Shown here one piece after another: positions 7,233 to 15,331 of a DNA stretch of 64,000 nt. The notes under the pieces are model-generated. The model made no database searches. It saw only the letters and a list, made by a program, of their open reading frames with translations, and was not told the origin of the DNA. The translations under genes were made by a program, and so were the position numbers. Within the stretch, counting starts at the first letter, position 1. Every line of letters begins with the position of its first letter. This DNA comes from an uncultured Clostridia bacterium (GTDB lineage Bacteria > Bacillota > Clostridia > Christensenellales > CAG-138): assembly GCA_934633695.1 (NCBI GenBank), contig CAKTYT010000003.1:1-64000 (forward strand). The letters are read 5' to 3'.

Positions 7233-8150
7233 ATGAAAAATCTTATCAACATTCTCGACCTCAGCGTTGAGGAAATCAATGAGATGATAGGTGTTGCCAA
7301 CGACATCATCGATCATCCCGAAAATTACCGTGAAGCTTGCAAATATAAGACACTTGCAACGCTGTTTTTTGAACCTTCAACAAGGACAAGGCTTTCGTTT
7401 GAAGCTGCAATGCTTGAACTCGGAGGAAGGGTTCTCGGCTTTTCCGAGGCAAGCTCCAGTTCCGCTTCAAAGGGAGAAAGCGTTGGTGATACAGTTGCCG
7501 TCGTCAGCGGTTATGCAGACATAATTGCAATGCGGCATCCTAAGGAAGGTGCTCCACTCGTTGCTTCCATGAAGGCTGAGGTCCCAATTATTAACGCCGG
7601 CGATGGCGGACATAACCATCCAACGCAGACGCTCACCGACCTTCTGACTATTCACAGAGAAAAAGGCCGATTTGACAATCTCACTATCGGCGTTTGCGGA
7701 GACCTCAAGTTTGGAAGAACAGTCCATTCTCTTATCGCTGCAATGAGCCGTTATCCGGGCACTAAATTTGTCCTGATTTCGCCTGAAGAATTGAAGGTTC
7801 CAAGCTACGTAAAAAACGCTTATATCAAGAATAAGGGCATACCCTACGAGCAGACGACAACTCTTGACAATGTTATGGATAAGCTTGATGTACTCTATAT
7901 GACAAGGGTTCAGCGTGAACGCTTCTTTAACGAGGAAGATTATTTGAGACTAAAGGATTGCTTCATTCTTACTCCCGAAAAGATGAAACTGGCGAAGAAG
8001 GATCTCATCGTTCTTCACCCGCTTCCCCGTGTAAATGAAATTTCCACTGCCGTTGATGAGGATCCCCGTGCATGTTATTTCAGACAGGCGAAATACGGTA
8101 AATTCATCCGTATGGCACTTATTATGAAACTTTTGGAGGAGAACAACTGA
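7233..8150 (+). CDS. pyrB: Aspartate carbamoyltransferase, catalytic chain
   Basis: Condenses carbamoyl phosphate with aspartate, the committed step. The 305 aa protein has the carbamoyl phosphate motif FFEPSTRTRLSFE near residue 49, HPTQTLTDLLTI, and the aspartate loop VLHPLPRVNEI. ATG at 7233 has GGAGAGG upstream; the in-frame ATG at 7188 is inside pyrE. It is followed after one base by pyrI, so it should form the allosteric PyrB-PyrI dodecamer rather than the free trimer of Bacillus. Confidence 0.96.
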   Translation: MKNLINILDLSVEEINEMIGVANDIIDHPENYREACKYKTLATLFFEPSTRTRLSFEAAMLELGGRVLGFSEASSSSASKGESVGDTVAVVSGYADIIAMRHPKEGAPLVASMKAEVPIINAGDGGHNHPTQTLTDLLTIHREKGRFDNLTIGVCGDLKFGRTVHSLIAAMSRYPGTKFVLISPEELKVPSYVKNAYIKNKGIPYEQTTTLDNVMDKLDVLYMTRVQRERFFNEEDYLRLKDCFILTPEKMKLAKKDLIVLHPLPRVNEISTAVDEDPRACYFRQAKYGKFIRMALIMKLLEENN

Positions 8151-8151
8151 T

Positions 8152-8574
8152 ATGAATATTGATTCTATAAAAAACGGTGTCGTTATTGACCACATCACTG
8201 CCGGCAAAGCCATGCAGATTTATAATATGCTCAATCTTGACAATCTTGACTGTCAGGTTGCAATAATCATGAATACACAGAGTGCAAAGATGGGTAAAAA
8301 GGACATAATCAAGATTGCAACGACTGAGGTTGAACTGGATCTTGATGTGCTCGGATATGTCAGCCCCACTATAACCGTTGACATAATTGCGGACGGTGTT
8401 TGCACCGAAAAGCGTCACATTGACCTTCCGGAAAGACTTGTAGATATCATTAAGTGCAAAAACCCCCGCTGCATCACGACAACTGAGCAGGAAATTCACC
8501 ACATCTTTGAGCTTGCCGACCGCGAAAAGGGCGAGTACAGATGCCTTTACTGTGACACAAAGGCAGGAATCTGA
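8152..8574 (+). CDS. pyrI: Aspartate carbamoyltransferase, regulatory chain
   Basis: Binds CTP/ATP and links catalytic trimers. The 140 aa protein has the N-terminal nucleotide-binding fold (IKNGVVIDHITAGKA) and a C-terminal zinc domain whose four cysteines are visible in the CKNPRC pair near residue 104 and in CLYC near 132. It starts one base after pyrB. Presence of PyrI adds enzyme-level feedback to the transcription attenuation seen at the head of the operon. Confidence 0.96.
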   Translation: MNIDSIKNGVVIDHITAGKAMQIYNMLNLDNLDCQVAIIMNTQSAKMGKKDIIKIATTEVELDLDVLGYVSPTITVDIIADGVCTEKRHIDLPERLVDIIKCKNPRCITTTEQEIHHIFELADREKGEYRCLYCDTKAGI

Positions 8575-8584
8575 TTTCAAATCT

Positions 8585-8621
8585 AAAGGGAGCAAGTGCA
8601 AAACGCACCGCTCCCCTTTTT
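8585..8621. terminator. Terminator of the pyr operon
   Basis: GGGAGC (8588-8593) pairs with GCTCCC (8610-8615), continued inside by GTGC/GCAC, followed by a T-run. It lies between the convergent pyrI and the secreted-protein gene and probably serves both, with the better T-run on the pyr side. Confidence 0.85.
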
Positions 8622-8642
8622 CATTAATTTACTTTCAGACAC

Positions 8643-9101
8643 TCAACCACTGTACTTAACGGTGGAGGATTTGATTGTTTTGGTTATCTCCTCACCGTTC
8701 GATACGAGCAGGAAAACTGCAACGGCACGGTATGTCCCCGATTCGGTGAGCTGGAATTCCTTCGTAACACCGCCTGCCGGGGGATAAGTAGAGAGGTTGT
8801 AGACCCATGCATTGAGTGCGTTGCCGACCTCAACTGTGGACCAACCCAGACCGAGGAAGCCGCTTCTCTTTTCGAGATGTACGGTAACCCTGCCATGGGT
8901 CACGTTGGGAATTTCAGTCGAATAATCCCATGTGGTACGAGAGAGCCCTGACGATGAAATCGTAAGCCTGAGGGAATACAGGGCATCTGCATAGAAATCT
9001 ATGTCGCCATCATTTTCTGCAAGTATTGCAGAAGGAGCAACGACACAGAACAGGAAGACTGCCGTCATGATGACGGACAAGAGCTTCAGAGTTTTTTTCA
9101 C
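8643..9101 (-). CDS. Small secreted protein of unknown function
   Basis: The 152 aa product starts at GTG (9101) with AAGGTG upstream. Residues 1-28 form a clear signal peptide (KK, then a hydrophobic core ending SAILA), with likely cleavage before ENDGD. No lipobox and no second membrane segment. The mature part is beta-strand-like with repeated serine/threonine and a GRVTVHLEKR stretch; I do not recognise the family. It is the third gene after a sigma factor and a membrane anti-sigma-like protein, 18 bases downstream of the latter, so it is a likely member of that regulon's output or its sensor partner. Confidence 0.75.
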   Translation of the reverse strand: MKKTLKLLSVIMTAVFLFCVVAPSAILAENDGDIDFYADALYSLRLTISSSGLSRTTWDYSTEIPNVTHGRVTVHLEKRSGFLGLGWSTVEVGNALNAWVYNLSTYPPAGGVTKEFQLTESGTYRAVAVFLLVSNGEEITKTIKSSTVKYSG

Positions 9102-9119
9102 AAAAACACCTTCTTTTTT

Positions 9120-9998
9120 TTATTTTGTTGATTCGAGCGTCTTTTCAACGTCCGAAATAACATCACTGAGAAGATCAAAAAATTCGTCCTCCGACCAGTA
9201 CAAGTACCCATGTATGATGAAACCGTATTCGCCACAGGTCCAGACGGCAGTGTAATAATTACCGCTGAGGGAAGAATAGGAGGAGTAAAGAATATCGTAA
9301 CCGTCGACTTCAATAGTCCTGATTTCGTGATCTTTTCCAGCATACAGAGAACACTCGTTGAGCTTATAGGCATAATCCTGAAGATACTCAAGATAATAAC
9401 GGGTGTGTCTGATATAAAACGGCTCGCTGTACCTTTCAAAACCATTGAACGAGTAGTAACCCTTGTAAAACTGTTCGAGTCCTTTCGGACGGAAAGAAAG
9501 ACTGCAAGTAACGAAATTATCATAATTATCAATGACCGGAGCATCGACCCTTAAGTCGTAAAAACGCATACCGTTCCTGTAACGGACAACAGTATCTATT
9601 TCGTACTGCGTGGATGCCGCACTCATGGAATCTGTCACCGAGGAAGAAAAAGGGAGAAGCACTGCGGCAAAGATGAAGACCAAGGCCAGTGCCGCTCGAA
9701 CGAGTCTGCCGCGATGAACGAAAAGGTTCTTGAATATCTGCCCTGAAGAGTCAAGGAATGACCTGAATTTTCGTTTGTTTTCAGGTTTGCCGTCCATCAT
9801 TGTTATAAAGTTGGAATGGTTTTTGCTGAAGATGTAGGAGAGTTCCTCGTCGGTTTCAGCGGAACACACATCGTTGATAAACCGCCTGCTTACGGCAGTT
9901 TTCCGTGAGCGATCAGTCAGCTCAGCTAAAATCTTGTCAAGATCGCTATCTGACAGATCAAAATCATTGTTCATGTTTTCTTCAAAATCATTCAGCAC
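9120..9998 (-). CDS. Membrane-anchored anti-sigma-like protein
   Basis: The 292 aa protein has a charged N-terminal cytoplasmic part (about 100 residues), one membrane segment near residues 105-123 (ALALVFIFAAVLLPF), and a mostly extracellular C-terminal domain ending in a WSEDEFFDLLSDVISDVEKT helix that resembles DUF4367-type anti-sigma partners. The start is GTG at 9998, eleven bases inside the sigma factor gene, with GAGAGG upstream; ATG at 9974 is an alternative. Topology and overlap with the sigma gene are the basis for the anti-sigma role, which is inference. Confidence 0.65.
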   Translation of the reverse strand: MLNDFEENMNNDFDLSDSDLDKILAELTDRSRKTAVSRRFINDVCSAETDEELSYIFSKNHSNFITMMDGKPENKRKFRSFLDSSGQIFKNLFVHRGRLVRAALALVFIFAAVLLPFSSSVTDSMSAASTQYEIDTVVRYRNGMRFYDLRVDAPVIDNYDNFVTCSLSFRPKGLEQFYKGYYSFNGFERYSEPFYIRHTRYYLEYLQDYAYKLNECSLYAGKDHEIRTIEVDGYDILYSSYSSLSGNYYTAVWTCGEYGFIIHGYLYWSEDEFFDLLSDVISDVEKTLESTK

Positions 9999-10611
9999 GG
10001 TTGTAACCCTCTCCTCTCATAAGTTTCACAAGGTTGTTGCGTATCGATTCGTATTTTCGAAACGCAGCATTCGGTGTTATGCCAAACTCTGCGGCAAGTT
10101 CACTATAAGTTTTATGCTCGAGCACGCGTCCAACGAAAAGACGTCTATCTGCTTCATCCAATGAGCCAAGACATTTTCGCAGGGCATGCTTTAAAACGAT
10201 ATTGTCAACGAAAATTTTATCACTTAACACAAGTCCGTTGGTAACGATCTCTTCATCGGACAGCGAAGCGAGACTGCTGTCATATGATAGAGGTTGTTCC
10301 CTCGTACTTCTGTTAACAACTTCAGCTTTAACCGAATTACACACCTTTGCTATGTAACTCGCAATTTGCGGCGGCTTGAGGTCCTTGATTTTTTTGTAGT
10401 GCTCTACAACACGGGAGAACACTTCGCTGACGATGATATCAACGTCCATATCGGACATGGATGGAAAAAAAGTTCGCATTTGCTCGTAAACGGTACTGAC
10501 GTACCGCTCATACAGCGTCTTTATGCCCAATCTATCCGAATCGGAAAAAGGAACGAGCTTTTCTTTCGGCTCCAACAACATACCGCCGCTGCGTCTTGGC
10601 TTGTTAGCCAT
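9988..10611 (-). CDS. Sigma-70 family (ECF-type) RNA polymerase sigma factor
   Basis: The 207 aa protein has a region 2-like segment (FVERY-type IKTLYERYVSTVYEQMR with an acidic VDIIVSEVFSRVVEH) and a C-terminal region 4 helix-turn-helix (TYSELAAEFGITPNAAFRKYESIR). ATG at 10611 is chosen because GGAGGAG lies just upstream and because the promoter at 10693-10721 would leave the longer starts (10677, 10713) at or ahead of the transcript start. Overlaps the anti-sigma-like gene by eleven bases. Target promoters are unknown; self-regulation is possible. Confidence 0.8.
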   Translation of the reverse strand: MANKPRRSGGMLLEPKEKLVPFSDSDRLGIKTLYERYVSTVYEQMRTFFPSMSDMDVDIIVSEVFSRVVEHYKKIKDLKPPQIASYIAKVCNSVKAEVVNRSTREQPLSYDSSLASLSDEEIVTNGLVLSDKIFVDNIVLKHALRKCLGSLDEADRRLFVGRVLEHKTYSELAAEFGITPNAAFRKYESIRNNLVKLMRGEGYNRAE

Positions 10612-10692
10612 ACGCTGCTCCTCCAACTCCGTATTATCGACCGAACGCAACATAGTCTTCGGTTCAACATCACTCATCGCTCTACTGTCCAA

Positions 10693-10721
10693 AGTATAAC
10701 AGCATAGGAACAAAATTGCAA
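10693..10721 (-). promoter_or_regulatory. Promoter of the sigma/anti-sigma operon
   Basis: Minus strand: TTGCAA (10721-10716), 17-base spacer, TATACT (10698-10693). It is housekeeping-like, so basal transcription of the sigma gene need not depend on its own product. Confidence 0.7.
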
Positions 10722-10729
10722 GTGCCGTC

Positions 10730-11086
10730 AGAAAAAACTAGATATAGAATGTATCAATAAAAACGCAAAATAAATATATTTACCAAAAACGCTGCAAATT
10801 ATGCAAAAAAAAGAGCTTTTTTTGTTATATAGAGGAAAGAAAACAAATAATTAAGTTACGAAATTCTACCGATGCCGTTTTGACGTCAAAAACACAGGAT
10901 GCTTGTTGAAAGCGAAAGATATAGATAATAAACACAATAAAAATATATTTTGGACAGCTTCTGACAAGGTTATTGTTATCATAATAAAAACATATTAACC
11001 GTCTTCAGCTGTACCTCACTTATTGAATAAATCTGAATAATTATAGGGAAATCGAATGAATAGAATCATTAAGAGAAAAAACCGAT
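10730..11086. other. AT-rich intergenic region between divergent operons
   Basis: No gene is seen. The stretch is strongly A/T-rich, with repeated AATAAA-like runs, and contains a 14-base perfect palindrome TTTTGACGTCAAAA at 10878-10891 that could be an operator for either divergent transcript. Confidence 0.5.
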
Positions 11087-11115
11087 TTAACAATGATGGA
11101 CAAAAATGTTATAAT
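11087..11115 (+). promoter_or_regulatory. Promoter of the selD operon
   Basis: TTAACA (11087-11092), 17 bases, perfect TATAAT (11110-11115). Transcription starts about 15 bases before the selD ribosome binding site AGGAGG. Confidence 0.8.
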
Positions 11116-11135
11116 CAAATAAAAGGAGGCTTATA

Positions 11136-12167
11136 ATGGACGAACGAATTGTATTTTGCAAAGGCGGCGGCTGTACAGCGAAGCTTGGTGCCGGCATACT
11201 CGAAAGAGTTCTCTCACGCCTTCCAAAAGGGAAAAAAGACGAAAATTTGCTTGTTGGGTTTGACAGCTGCGATGATGCGGCCGTTTATAAAATTTCTGAT
11301 GAGACCGCAATAGTTCAGACACTTGATTTTTTTCCGCCGATGGTTGAAGATCCATATCTGTTTGGCAAAATTGCTGCAGCAAATGCACTCAGTGATATCT
11401 ATGCAATGGGCGGTGAAGTTAAGACTGCGTTAAACATTGTGTGCTTTCCGGAAAAAATGGATTTAAACATTCTTGGGGAAATAATGCGTGGTGGTTCGGA
11501 GAAGGTTATTGAAGCCGGCGGAACGCTTGCCGGCGGGCATTCGATAGCGGACAGCGATGTTAAATATGGCCTGTCTGTAATGGGAACGGTCAACCCTAAC
11601 AAAATTTACAAAAATAACGGTGGCAACGTAGGCGACAAGCTGATTTTAACCAAGCCGCTGGGCGTGGGTATTATATGTACTGCCAACCGCGTTGGACAGG
11701 CCTCTAAAAAGGCCATGGAAGCTGCTGTAAATTCTATGGCGACTCTCAATAGGTATGCGGCAGAATGCTGCCGTAAACACGAAATACACGCCTGTACAGA
11801 TGTCACCGGTTTCAGCTTTCTCGGGCATTTGCACGAGATGATGGACGGCAAGCTATCCTGCCGCATACATGTCGGATCGGTACCGGTGATAAACGAAGCA
11901 CTGGAATATGCGGATGAGTTTCTGCTGACTGCCGCAGGACAGCGAAACCGCAATCACGTTGGCAAGTACGTTAAATTTGACGATATTTCTTTTGCTATGG
12001 AAGAGTTGCTGTTTGATCCGCAGACTTCGGGAGGACTGCTCATTGCCTTGTCGGATAATGAGGCAAATGAATTGCTCGATTCTCTCCGCCAAAGCGGCAT
12101 TGGAGCAAACATTGTAGGCGAGATAATCGAAAAAGATGAATACGAGATTTATGCAATGAATGACTGA
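11136..12167 (+). CDS. selD: Selenide, water dikinase
   Basis: Makes selenophosphate from selenide and ATP, the selenium donor for selenocysteine, selenouridine and the labile selenium cofactor. The 343 aa protein carries GGGCTAKLGAG near residue 10 (catalytic Cys13 and Lys16; a cysteine, not selenocysteine), DDAAVY for metal/ATP, TLDFFPPMVEDPYLFG, and GGHSIAD. Good AGGAGG site. First gene of selD-yedF-DUF3343-dehydratase-desulfurase-activase. No selA, selB or selenouridine synthase is visible in the window. Confidence 0.95.
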   Translation: MDERIVFCKGGGCTAKLGAGILERVLSRLPKGKKDENLLVGFDSCDDAAVYKISDETAIVQTLDFFPPMVEDPYLFGKIAAANALSDIYAMGGEVKTALNIVCFPEKMDLNILGEIMRGGSEKVIEAGGTLAGGHSIADSDVKYGLSVMGTVNPNKIYKNNGGNVGDKLILTKPLGVGIICTANRVGQASKKAMEAAVNSMATLNRYAAECCRKHEIHACTDVTGFSFLGHLHEMMDGKLSCRIHVGSVPVINEALEYADEFLLTAAGQRNRNHVGKYVKFDDISFAMEELLFDPQTSGGLLIALSDNEANELLDSLRQSGIGANIVGEIIEKDEYEIYAMND

Positions 12168-12180
12168 AAGGAATAAAAAT

Positions 12181-12795
12181 ATGATTAAGGTTAATGCTAT
12201 TGGCGACACTTGTCCGATTCCGGTTGTAAAAACCAAAAATGCCGTCAAGGAACTTGGAGAAAAAGGCGGAACTGTAGAAACTCTCGTAGATAACGAAATT
12301 GCCGTTCAAAATCTTACAAAAATGGCAAACCAGAAAGGGTATGGCGTTAAATCAGAAAAAATTGATGAAAACACATTCAGAGTTGTCATGACAGTAGGCT
12401 CCGGTGCCGTCTGGGAAGAGGAGCCGGAGTTGGAGTGCATTGTTCCAACTCAGAATAAGAAAAATACGGTTGTTGTCATTTCGAGTGATTGCATGGGGGC
12501 TGGGGATGAAAAACTCGGCAAGACTTTGCTTAAAGGCTTTATTTATGCTATCGGTCAGCAGGACGAACTCCCGAGTACGATGCTTTTTTATAACAGCGGT
12601 GCATTCATAACCTGCGAAGATTCCCCTGCAATTGAGGATTTGAAATCACTTGAAGCTATGGGAGTGGAAATTCTTACTTGTGGTACCTGCCTTAACTTTT
12701 ATGGTCTAACGGAAAAATTGAAGGTCGGTGAGGTAACCAATATGTATGCCATTGCTGAAAAAATGACGAATGCCGAGCTTATCGTAAAGCCGTGA
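12181..12795 (+). CDS. yedF: Selenium metabolism protein YedF (TusA-like plus DsrE-like domains)
   Basis: The 204 aa protein has an N-terminal TusA/SirA-like domain with the CPIP motif at residues 11-14 (GDTCPIPVVKTK), and a C-terminal DsrE-like domain with TCGTCLNFYG near residue 165. This two-domain architecture is the selenium-trait YedF type, thought to carry sulfur or selenium for selenium-dependent molybdenum hydroxylases. ATG at 12181 has AAGGAAT upstream; an earlier ATG at 12160 lies within selD. The role as carrier is known only by association in the family. Confidence 0.88.
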   Translation: MIKVNAIGDTCPIPVVKTKNAVKELGEKGGTVETLVDNEIAVQNLTKMANQKGYGVKSEKIDENTFRVVMTVGSGAVWEEEPELECIVPTQNKKNTVVVISSDCMGAGDEKLGKTLLKGFIYAIGQQDELPSTMLFYNSGAFITCEDSPAIEDLKSLEAMGVEILTCGTCLNFYGLTEKLKVGEVTNMYAIAEKMTNAELIVKP

Positions 12796-12796
12796 T

Positions 12797-13033
12797 ATGA
12801 GAAAAAAAACACCTGCATTGATAATGACTTTCGCAACGACTTCTGCCGCAATGAAAGCGGAAAGTTTTTGCATTGAAAAAGGCTTGCCGGGTCGCCTTAT
12901 CCCTGTGCCGAGTGTGATAACGGCAGGGTGCGGACTTGCGTGGAAGGCTCCGGTCGAAGCCGAGGAACAAATAAGGAATGCCTTTGCTTCGGCAGGCATG
13001 ACATATTCTCAAGTGTGTGTAATCGAGGTGTGA
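12797..13033 (+). CDS. DUF3343 small protein, putative Se/S carrier
   Basis: The 78 aa protein begins RKKTPALIMTFATTSAAMKAE and has the family's central PGRLIPVPSVITAGCGLAWK with its conserved cysteine near residue 45. It starts two bases after yedF. DUF3343 proteins are repeatedly found next to SelD and YedF and are suspected to bind or relay sulfur or selenium; no activity is established. Length and motif are typical. Confidence 0.85.
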   Translation: MRKKTPALIMTFATTSAAMKAESFCIEKGLPGRLIPVPSVITAGCGLAWKAPVEAEEQIRNAFASAGMTYSQVCVIEV

Positions 13034-13038
13034 GAGCA

Positions 13039-14187
13039 ATGAAATTCAGTCTTCCGGAGAGGTTTTCAGAATTCAGTGAAGCGAGACAGAATGGTTTTCT
13101 ACGTGTAAGGAGCGTAAAGGAAAGCGGCGGAAGAATCGCAGGTGTGTTCTGCACCTTTACCCCGCTTGAAATACTCGATGCAGCGGGTTTCCTGAGCGTC
13201 AGCTTGTGCGGCATGAGCGATGAAACGATTCCGGCAGCAGAGGTCCACTTGCCAAAGAATCTCTGTCCTCTCATTAAATCGAGTTATGGATTTGCCGTTT
13301 CGGACAAGTGTCCGTACACTTATTTTTCAGATCTCATTGTTGGAGAAACAACCTGCGATGGGAAGAAAAAGATGTATGAACTGTTGGGTAAACTGAAGCC
13401 AACGCATATTTTGAGACTTCCGCAGGATGCAGGCGAGGATTCCGCTGATATATGGAGAGCGGAACTTGGGCGTTTCAAGGCTTTTCTTGAGGACGAGTAC
13501 GGGGTCGGAATTTCTGACTCAGCACTGAGAGACGCCGCTGTGTACCGGAATCGGGAACGTATGGCAAGACTAAGCCTGATGCAGCTGCAAAAGCTTGATC
13601 CGCCTCCGATGTGGGGACTTGATCTATACAAAACACTTGAGGGCTCCGGGTTTATCTTTGAACCGGAAACGAGACTTAACCGGCTTACAGAGCTTCATGA
13701 TGAAGTCGAAGCAGGCTATGCTTTGGGGAAGAGAACGGTCGGTGAGGATGCTAAACGCATTCTCGTTACCGGTTGCCCGATAGGCGGCGTTCTTGAAAAG
13801 ACAGTAGGTCTGATTGAGCAAAACGGCGGTGTTGTCGTGTGCTTCGAAAATTGCACGGGCATTAAGGCAGCGTATCAGCAGGTTGACACTGAAAAAACGG
13901 ATATTCTTTTCGAAATCGCAGATAGGTATCTCAAAATTGGCTGTGCAGTGTTTTCACCGAATGATAACAGAATTGAAAATCTCAAGCAGCTTGCAGAGGA
14001 ATACAGGATCGACGGTGTTATCGAAATTGATCTGCAAGCGTGTACACCGTACTGTATTGAATCCTATGAGGTGAGGAATACATTCAAGCAGCTTGGCGTG
14101 CCATATATGGCGATTGAGACTGACTATTCTAAGAGTGATTGCGGGCAGTTGTCAACGCGAATAGGAGCTTTCCTCGAAAGGATTTAA
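13039..14187 (+). CDS. 2-hydroxyacyl-CoA dehydratase / double-cubane cluster family protein
   Basis: The 382 aa protein belongs to the HgdB/YjiM family of iron-sulfur reductases that receive high-energy electrons from an ATP-driven activase. Seen here: N-terminal TPLEILDAAG fold, KSSYGFA and the YFSDLIVGETTCDGKKKMYE segment with its cysteine near residue 112, GCPIGGVLEK, CFENCTGIKAAYQQ near 270-285, and CTPYCIESYEV near 340. The single-subunit form next to an activase fits the double-cubane (DCCP/YjiM) group better than a two-subunit dehydratase. ATG at 13039 overlaps the end of the DUF3343 region by none and has GAGAG nearby. Its substrate is unknown; the selenium neighbours suggest a selenium link. 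Confidence 0.85.
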   Translation: MKFSLPERFSEFSEARQNGFLRVRSVKESGGRIAGVFCTFTPLEILDAAGFLSVSLCGMSDETIPAAEVHLPKNLCPLIKSSYGFAVSDKCPYTYFSDLIVGETTCDGKKKMYELLGKLKPTHILRLPQDAGEDSADIWRAELGRFKAFLEDEYGVGISDSALRDAAVYRNRERMARLSLMQLQKLDPPPMWGLDLYKTLEGSGFIFEPETRLNRLTELHDEVEAGYALGKRTVGEDAKRILVTGCPIGGVLEKTVGLIEQNGGVVVCFENCTGIKAAYQQVDTEKTDILFEIADRYLKIGCAVFSPNDNRIENLKQLAEEYRIDGVIEIDLQACTPYCIESYEVRNTFKQLGVPYMAIETDYSKSDCGQLSTRIGAFLERI

Positions 14188-14188
14188 G

Positions 14189-15328
14189 ATGATTTATTTT
14201 GATAATGCGGCAACAACCGTACATAAGCCTAAACAGGTTATCGATGCTGTCGGAATAGCAATGGCAACGATGGGAAATGCCGCAAGGGGAGCATACGAAA
14301 GTGCATTGAATGCTTCAAGGGAGGTGTACAATGCAAGGGTGAAGGTTGCACGTTTTTTTAACTGCAAACGTCCGGAAAACGTCATCTTCACAGCCAATTC
14401 AACAGAGGCTCTCAATATTGCGATAAATGGTACGGTCGATGCCTTTGATAATGTGATTTCGACAGACTGTGAACATAATTCAGTACTTCGTCCCCTCTAC
14501 CGCCTCGAAAGCGAACATCGAGTGAAGCTGAGCTTTGTACGGGCAAACAGATGGGGAGACATAAACTGTGATCACTTTGAAAAGCTTATATGCAGAAACA
14601 CGAAAGCCATTGTCTGCACACATGCTTCAAATTTGACCGGCAATTTATTTTACATAGAAGCGATAGGCAAAATTGCACGGAAAAATAATGTGCTGTTCAT
14701 TGTAGATGCCTCACAAACGGCAGGGGTCATTCCAATTGACATGGAAAAAATGAACGTCGATATACTCTGCTTTACCGGGCATAAAGGGCTGATGGGCCCC
14801 CAGGGAACTGGCGGGATGTGCATAAGAGAGGGTGTAGAGGTTTCCCCACTGTTGACGGGAGGAACCGGCATTCAATCCTACTCAAGATTTCAGCCATTGG
14901 AGTATCCGGCTAGACTTGAGGCCGGAACTGTAAATGCTCATGGTATTGCAGGCTTATCCTCGGCAATTGATTTCCTGAACGAAACAGGGCTTGGTTGTAT
15001 TCATGAGAAGGAAAGCGAGCTAATGTGGAGATTTTACAATGGTATTGTAGGCATCGATGGGGTAAAAGTTTACGGCAATTTTTCAATGAAGCAGAGGTGT
15101 GCAATTGTTTCGCTCAACATAAGGGATTATGATTCGGCTTCCGTTTCAGATGAGCTGAGCGAAAAATACAGGATTGCAACTCGCCCCGGGGCACATTGTG
15201 CTCCGAGAATGCATGAAGCGTTGAAGACGGATGGCAGAGGTGCAGTCCGTTTCAGCTTCGGGTTTTATAACACCGAAGACGAGGTCGATTATGCGATACG
15301 TGCGGTTCGTGAAATTGCTGAGGGATAG
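14189..15328 (+). CDS. Cysteine desulfurase family protein (selenium-locus type)
   Basis: PLP enzyme of class V aminotransferase fold. The 379 aa protein has YFDNAATTVHKP at the start, the PLP lysine in CFTGHKGLMGPQGTGG near residue 203, and a cysteine in the flexible loop RPGAHCAPRMHEAL near 340. This is the family that recurs beside selD and yedF (TIGR01977 type). It could deliver persulfide or, from selenocysteine, selenide for SelD or for the neighbouring cluster protein. It follows the dehydratase-like gene by one base. Confidence 0.9.
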   Translation: MIYFDNAATTVHKPKQVIDAVGIAMATMGNAARGAYESALNASREVYNARVKVARFFNCKRPENVIFTANSTEALNIAINGTVDAFDNVISTDCEHNSVLRPLYRLESEHRVKLSFVRANRWGDINCDHFEKLICRNTKAIVCTHASNLTGNLFYIEAIGKIARKNNVLFIVDASQTAGVIPIDMEKMNVDILCFTGHKGLMGPQGTGGMCIREGVEVSPLLTGGTGIQSYSRFQPLEYPARLEAGTVNAHGIAGLSSAIDFLNETGLGCIHEKESELMWRFYNGIVGIDGVKVYGNFSMKQRCAIVSLNIRDYDSASVSDELSEKYRIATRPGAHCAPRMHEALKTDGRGAVRFSFGFYNTEDEVDYAIRAVREIAEG

Positions 15329-15331
15329 ATA

